Source: JBBKXP01 sp038323615 (GTDB lineage Bacteria > Pseudomonadota > Alphaproteobacteria > Rhodobacterales > Rhodobacteraceae). From it: a stretch of 18,927 nt of DNA. The DNA lies in NCBI GenBank assembly GCA_038323615.1, contig JBBQHC010000047.1, positions 1 to 18,927 on the forward strand, written 5' to 3'. Position numbers and translations under genes: made by a program. This document shows positions 16,194-18,927 of the stretch, piece by piece; the stretch's first letter is position 1, and every line of letters starts with the position of its first letter. The notes beneath the pieces were generated by a model, which was not told the DNA's origin, did not search any database, and saw only the letters and a program-made list of their open reading frames with translations.

Positions 16194-16645
16194 CGGCACG
16201 CCATATTTTGCGAATTCTGCCAGTGGTCGTCTTTGCGCTGGTCGTCACGCCACAGTCGTCGGCTGCCTTTTTCCACCGCGACAGCGCCGAAACCCGCAAT
16301 GGCGAAATCCTATATCAGCGCAATTGCGCATCCTGCCACGGGGTCAACCTCGAGGGCCAGGTGAACTGGCGCAGTCCCGGATCTGACGGCATTTACCCTG
16401 CACCGCCACACGATAAGACGGGGCATACATGGCATCACGCCGATCGCGTCCTGTTGGATTACATCACCCTGGGCGGCGCGAAGGCGCTGGCACAGTCGGG
16501 CGTGTCATTCGACAGCGGCATGCCCGCCTTTGGCGACATGCTGATGGCCGAGGAAATCAACGACATTCTGGTCTATATCAAATCGACATGGCCTGCCAAA
16601 GAACAGACGTTTCAGCAGGATCGGACAGCGGCTGACCTGCCATAA
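16190..16645 (+). CDS. Class I cytochrome c, monoheme
   Basis: A 151-residue exported monoheme cytochrome. A signal peptide (hydrophobic residues 8-22, cleavage near SSAAF) precedes CASCH (46-50). GMPAFGDML gives the axial Met111, and the protein ends with the common IKSTWP helix end and a short polar tail. Segments such as HTWHHADRVLLDYITLGG are typical of small periplasmic cytochromes found beside copper oxidases. It starts inside the PBP2 stop codon (ATGA overlap), so the two are translationally coupled even though one is a cell-wall enzyme and the other an electron carrier. It is the last gene before a 220-bp gap and is probably the end of the operon that starts at the cytochrome c' gene or earlier. 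Confidence 0.9.
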   Translation: MTARHILRILPVVVFALVVTPQSSAAFFHRDSAETRNGEILYQRNCASCHGVNLEGQVNWRSPGSDGIYPAPPHDKTGHTWHHADRVLLDYITLGGAKALAQSGVSFDSGMPAFGDMLMAEEINDILVYIKSTWPAKEQTFQQDRTAADLP

Positions 16646-16868
16646 GGCGGCGATTGGCAGACCTGTTCCAAGTGCGCCGTGGTAGTGTCCCAAACTGCAT
16701 AGGTAAACCTGCCTGTTTTCATCCGAAAGGCTCGCACACAACGTACGTCTTGCGAAAATCCGCAGTCCCACTATATCGCTCATCACTCGGTTGTGACGGT
16801 GCGCGTTGTTGACACTCCCCCACGGGAACCCTTCAAACACGAACAAAAGAAGCAGGCAAAGGAGCATT
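16646..16868. other. Noncoding gap of about 220 bp
   Basis: No convincing reading frame is seen here on either strand. The gap holds the candidate promoter at 16809-16837, an ACGTACGT self-complementary octamer at 16741-16748 flanked by TCGCA/TGCGA arms (16732-16736 and 16751-16755), and no clear terminator for the upstream operon. Its base composition is visibly less GC-rich than the flanking genes. Confidence 0.5.
16809..16837 (+). promoter_or_regulatory. Candidate sigma70-type promoter for the second L,D-transpeptidase
   Basis: TTGACA (16809-16814) is a perfect -35. A 17-bp spacer leads to TTCAAA (16832-16837), a weak -10. Transcription would begin near 16844, about 28 nt before the start codon, so this gene may be expressed independently of the upstream operon. 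Confidence 0.45.
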
Positions 16869-16871
16869 ATG

Positions 16872-17429
16872 ATGCAGAAAAGGTTTTTGACACGCCGCGC
16901 CATTTTGGCGGGCGCGGGCGCGAGTGCCGCCATTCTGGCCGCTCCTGCCGTTATCGCGCAGGAAATCACCCGCAACGTCGCGGGTTTTCGCGTCCATCGC
17001 TGGCAGGATCACTTCGATTCGATCGGTCCGGGCATCCTGTTGTCGGACACGACGACGCGGGTGTTGCAGCATTGGACCCCGGACGGCGACATGCGGATTT
17101 ATCCGACCTCGGTTCCGTTGACCGACGAACTGACCCGGCGCGGCTATACCGAAGTGGTCGACAAGCGCGAGAACCCAAGCTGGACGCCGACCCCGTCGAT
17201 GCGGGAACGTAACCCCGAATGGCCACCGACGATTCCCGGCGGCGATCCGTTGAACCCGTTGGGCACAAGGGCGCTGTATCTGTCGTGGCAGTATTACCGC
17301 ATCCACGGCACCGCCGACACCCGCAAGATCGGGCGGCGGTCGTCGAACGGCTGTATCGGCCTGTACAACGAACAGATCCAGGAAGTTTACCTGCGCGCCC
17401 CGATCGGCACGCAGGTCAAACTGATCTGA
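16872..17429 (+). CDS. L,D-transpeptidase paralogue, Tat-like signal, altered active-site motif
   Basis: A 185-residue exported YkuD-domain protein, paralogous to the one at 10578: WTPTPSM, NPLGTRALYL, RIHGTAD and PIGTQVKL align with it closely. ATG at 16872 is preferred over the adjacent ATG at 16869 because it lies 7 nt from GGAG (16861-16864). TRRAILAGAGAS is a Tat-type signal, with cleavage near VIAQE. Catalytic His145 and Cys161 (SSNGCIGL) are kept, but the Arg normally found two residues after the Cys is Gly163. The enzyme may therefore have altered activity or act in another role; inactivity is not shown. It has its own candidate promoter and ends 5 bp from the convergent copZ gene. 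Confidence 0.88.
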   Translation: MQKRFLTRRAILAGAGASAAILAAPAVIAQEITRNVAGFRVHRWQDHFDSIGPGILLSDTTTRVLQHWTPDGDMRIYPTSVPLTDELTRRGYTEVVDKRENPSWTPTPSMRERNPEWPPTIPGGDPLNPLGTRALYLSWQYYRIHGTADTRKIGRRSSNGCIGLYNEQIQEVYLRAPIGTQVKLI

Positions 17430-17434
17430 CCCTG

Positions 17435-17635
17435 TCAGGCGGCGACCGGCGTCGCGCTGTATCCGGCAGATTGAAGTGCCGCCGTGATTTCGGCGGCACT
17501 GTGCGTGCTGTTGATCGCGACGGTCCGGTTGCCCAGATCGACCTCGACCCGCGCGGCGGCGTCGAGGGTGCCGATCGCCTTTTCGACGGTCGCCTTGCAG
17601 TGGCCGCAACTCATCTCAGGAACGTTGAATTTCAT
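17435..17635 (-). CDS. copZ: Copper chaperone CopZ (heavy-metal-associated domain)
   Basis: A 66-residue single-domain metallochaperone of the HMA/Atx1 type. The Cu(I)-binding motif MSCGHC occupies residues 8-13 (Cys10, Cys13), and the rest fits the ferredoxin-like beta-alpha-beta fold (ATVEKAIGTL, AAEITAALQSAGYS). It would carry Cu(I) in the cytoplasm to the CopA ATPase encoded immediately upstream on the same strand, 63 bp away. A good ribosome-binding site (AAAAGGAG, 6 nt before ATG) and a CueR-like element precede it, so it may be transcribed both with copA and from its own promoter. It converges on the second L,D-transpeptidase with a 5-bp gap. Confidence 0.93.
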   Translation of the reverse strand: MKFNVPEMSCGHCKATVEKAIGTLDAAARVEVDLGNRTVAINSTHSAAEITAALQSAGYSATPVAA

Positions 17636-17666
17636 GGTCGTCTCCTTTTGTCAGGCTACCGATGTG

Positions 17667-17690
17667 GTGTGTCCAGTGCTGGAAGGTCAA
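17667..17690 (-). promoter_or_regulatory. CueR/HmrR-like copper-responsive promoter element upstream of copZ
   Basis: On the minus strand TTGACC (17690-17685) overlaps ACCTTCC (17687-17681), the left half of the CueR box and the typical -35 arrangement of copper MerR-family promoters. It is followed by AGCACTGGA. The right half is degenerate (GGACACA instead of GGAAGGT) and no good -10 is visible, so the assignment is tentative. Confidence 0.4.
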
Positions 17691-17698
17691 GGGCGATA

Positions 17699-18925
17699 TC
17701 ATAGTTTGACCCGCCGCAGCCGCAGAGCATTGGTGATGACCGACACCGACGACAGGCTCATCGCCGCCGCAGCGATCATCGGTGACAGCAACAGGCCAAA
17801 GATCGGATACAGGATGCCCGCCGCAATCGGCACCCCGGCGGCGTTATAGATAAAGGCAAAGAACAGGTTCTGCTTGATATTGCGCAGCGTCGCCTTGGCC
17901 AGTTTGCGGGCCCGCACGATCCCGGTCAGGTCGCCGCCCAGCAGGGTGATTCCGGCGCTTTCGACCGCCACATCCGCCCCTGTGCCCATCGCAATCCCGA
18001 CATCCGCCGTCACCAGCGCCGGTGCATCGTTGACGCCATCGCCTGCCATCGCAATCTTGTGGCCCTTGGCGCGCAAATCCTCGATCAGGCGCTTTTTGTC
18101 TTCGGGCAGAACTCCGGCCCAAACCTCGTCGATGCCCAGTTTGTCGGCGACGGCGCGGGCGGTGCGTTCGTTGTCGCCGGTCGCCATGATGACCCGCAGG
18201 CCGGCCTTGTGCAGATCCCGGATCGCCGCAGCGGTCGTGGCCTTGATCGGATCGGCAACAGCGACGATGCCAGCAAGTTTGTTGTCGATGGCGACGAACA
18301 TCGCGGTCTTGCCCTCGACCCGAAGCGCATCGGCAGCGGTTTCCGCCTCGGCGGTATCCAGTCCCAGCGTGTCCATCATGGCGCGGTTGCCCAGCGCCAC
18401 CTGACGGTCGCCGATCTTGCCCCGCACGCCTTTGCCGGTCACCGCCTCGAAATCCGTGGTCGCCGCCAGTTTCAGCCCCTTGGCATCCGCCCCGGCGACA
18501 ATCGCCTCGGCCAGCGGGTGTTCCGAGCCCTTTTCCAGCGCGGCGGCAAGGCCCAGAACCGTATCCGCGTCGTCCTGCCCCAGCACCACGGTATCGGTCA
18601 GCTTTGGTCGCCCTTCGGTCAGGGTGCCGGTCTTGTCGACGATCAGGGTATCAACCTTGGCCATCCGTTCCAGCGCCTCGGCGTCCTTGATCAGAACACC
18701 CGCCTGCGCCCCTCGGCCGCTCGCCACCATGATCGACATCGGCGTGGCCAAACCCAGGGCACACGGGCAGGCGATGATGAGGACCGCCACCGCGCTGACC
18801 AGGGCATGCGCCAATCGCGGCTGCGGCCCCGCGGCGCTCCAGACGATAAACGTCAGGATGGCGACCGCCAGCACCACCGGCACGAAATAGCCGGCCACCT
18901 GGTCCACCAACTGCTGCACCGGTGC
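17699..18925 (-). CDS. copA: Cu(I)-exporting P1B-type ATPase CopA (5' part outside window)
   Basis: The C-terminal 409 residues or so of a heavy-metal P-type ATPase that pumps Cu(I) from the cytoplasm with ATP. The frame is open to the right edge (APVQQLVDQVAGYFVP), so the N-terminal HMA domains and first helices are missing; a GTG at 18919 is internal. Visible motifs are CPC (18761-18769) in the transport helix, DKTGT with the phosphorylated Asp at 18635-18637, the SEHPLAEAI nucleotide-binding motif, ATGDN, and GDGVNDAPALV in the hinge. The last helices hold NLFFAFIYNA and the MSLSSVSVITNALRLR end typical of Cu(I) pumps. copZ follows on the same strand, supporting copper over zinc or cadmium. 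A copper-responsive regulator, if local, would be outside the window. Confidence 0.94.
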   Translation of the reverse strand, partial: APVQQLVDQVAGYFVPVVLAVAILTFIVWSAAGPQPRLAHALVSAVAVLIIACPCALGLATPMSIMVASGRGAQAGVLIKDAEALERMAKVDTLIVDKTGTLTEGRPKLTDTVVLGQDDADTVLGLAAALEKGSEHPLAEAIVAGADAKGLKLAATTDFEAVTGKGVRGKIGDRQVALGNRAMMDTLGLDTAEAETAADALRVEGKTAMFVAIDNKLAGIVAVADPIKATTAAAIRDLHKAGLRVIMATGDNERTARAVADKLGIDEVWAGVLPEDKKRLIEDLRAKGHKIAMAGDGVNDAPALVTADVGIAMGTGADVAVESAGITLLGGDLTGIVRARKLAKATLRNIKQNLFFAFIYNAAGVPIAAGILYPIFGLLLSPMIAAAAMSLSSVSVITNALRLRRVKL

Positions 18926-18927
18926 CC

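Noticed and set aside
14355..16199. 614-codon open frame antisense to PBP2
   Set aside because: It is rich in Arg, His and Gly with no recognisable domain, and it lies opposite a gene with all PBP2 motifs. Long antisense frames are common in DNA this GC-rich.
16683..16698. TAGTGTCCCAAACTG, which resembles insertion-sequence ends
   Set aside because: No matching inverted copy, no transposase and no target duplication could be found nearby.
16505..16975. Minus-strand frame with a hydrophobic Leu-rich stretch (LFCIIMLLCLLLLFVF)
   Set aside because: It overlaps the ends of two well-supported plus-strand genes. The hydrophobic stretch comes from the A/T-richer leader and ribosome-binding region read backwards.

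Overview
The window is GC-rich DNA, densely packed with genes on both strands. It looks like a Rhodobacteraceae-type alphaproteobacterium. This is judged from codon use, protein style, the ligase/exonuclease pair, the fused hydantoinase/oxoprolinase and the CopZ/CopA pair. No organism-specific marker (rRNA, housekeeping core) is present, so the family assignment is an inference. Fourteen complete genes and two edge-truncated genes are supported. No tRNA, rRNA, CRISPR array, insertion sequence or integrase is visible.

Region 1 (1-2193, plus strand): two adjacent but divergent Gfo/Idh/MocA-type NAD(P)-dependent oxidoreductases, the first cut by the window edge, probably for sugar or polyol oxidation. 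Region 2 (2179-8393, minus strand): a probable operon reading leftwards. It encodes a one-chain HyuA+HyuB hydantoinase/5-oxoprolinase-type protein, then an MBL-fold ligase-associated exonuclease, then an ATP-dependent DNA ligase (ATGA overlap). The ligase converges on and overlaps the second oxidoreductase by 15 bp. The helicase and phosphoesterase that usually accompany this ligase are not adjacent on the ligase side.

Region 3 (8550-17429, plus strand): an unusual copper, cytochrome and cell-wall cluster. It encodes a small secreted or anchored protein, a Tat-exported multicopper oxidase with a Met-rich tandem repeat, an L,D-transpeptidase and a second small secreted protein. A run of coupled genes follows: cytochrome c'/c556, a two-heme cytochrome c, a YtkA/FixH-like anchored protein, a four-helix membrane protein with a CPTCNK motif, a complete penicillin-binding protein 2 and a class I cytochrome c. 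A second L,D-transpeptidase, with its own candidate promoter, ends the region. Region 4 (17435-end, minus strand) holds the copper chaperone CopZ and the C-terminal part of the Cu(I)-exporting P1B-ATPase CopA, converging on region 3.

Working model (inference): CopZ and CopA move Cu(I) out of the cytoplasm. The multicopper oxidase, the Met-rich segment and the small exported proteins bind or oxidise copper in the periplasm, and the cytochromes carry electrons. The PBP2 paralogue and two L,D-transpeptidases maintain or remodel peptidoglycan under the same stress. The coupling of cell-wall enzymes to copper handling is the most interesting aspect of the window.
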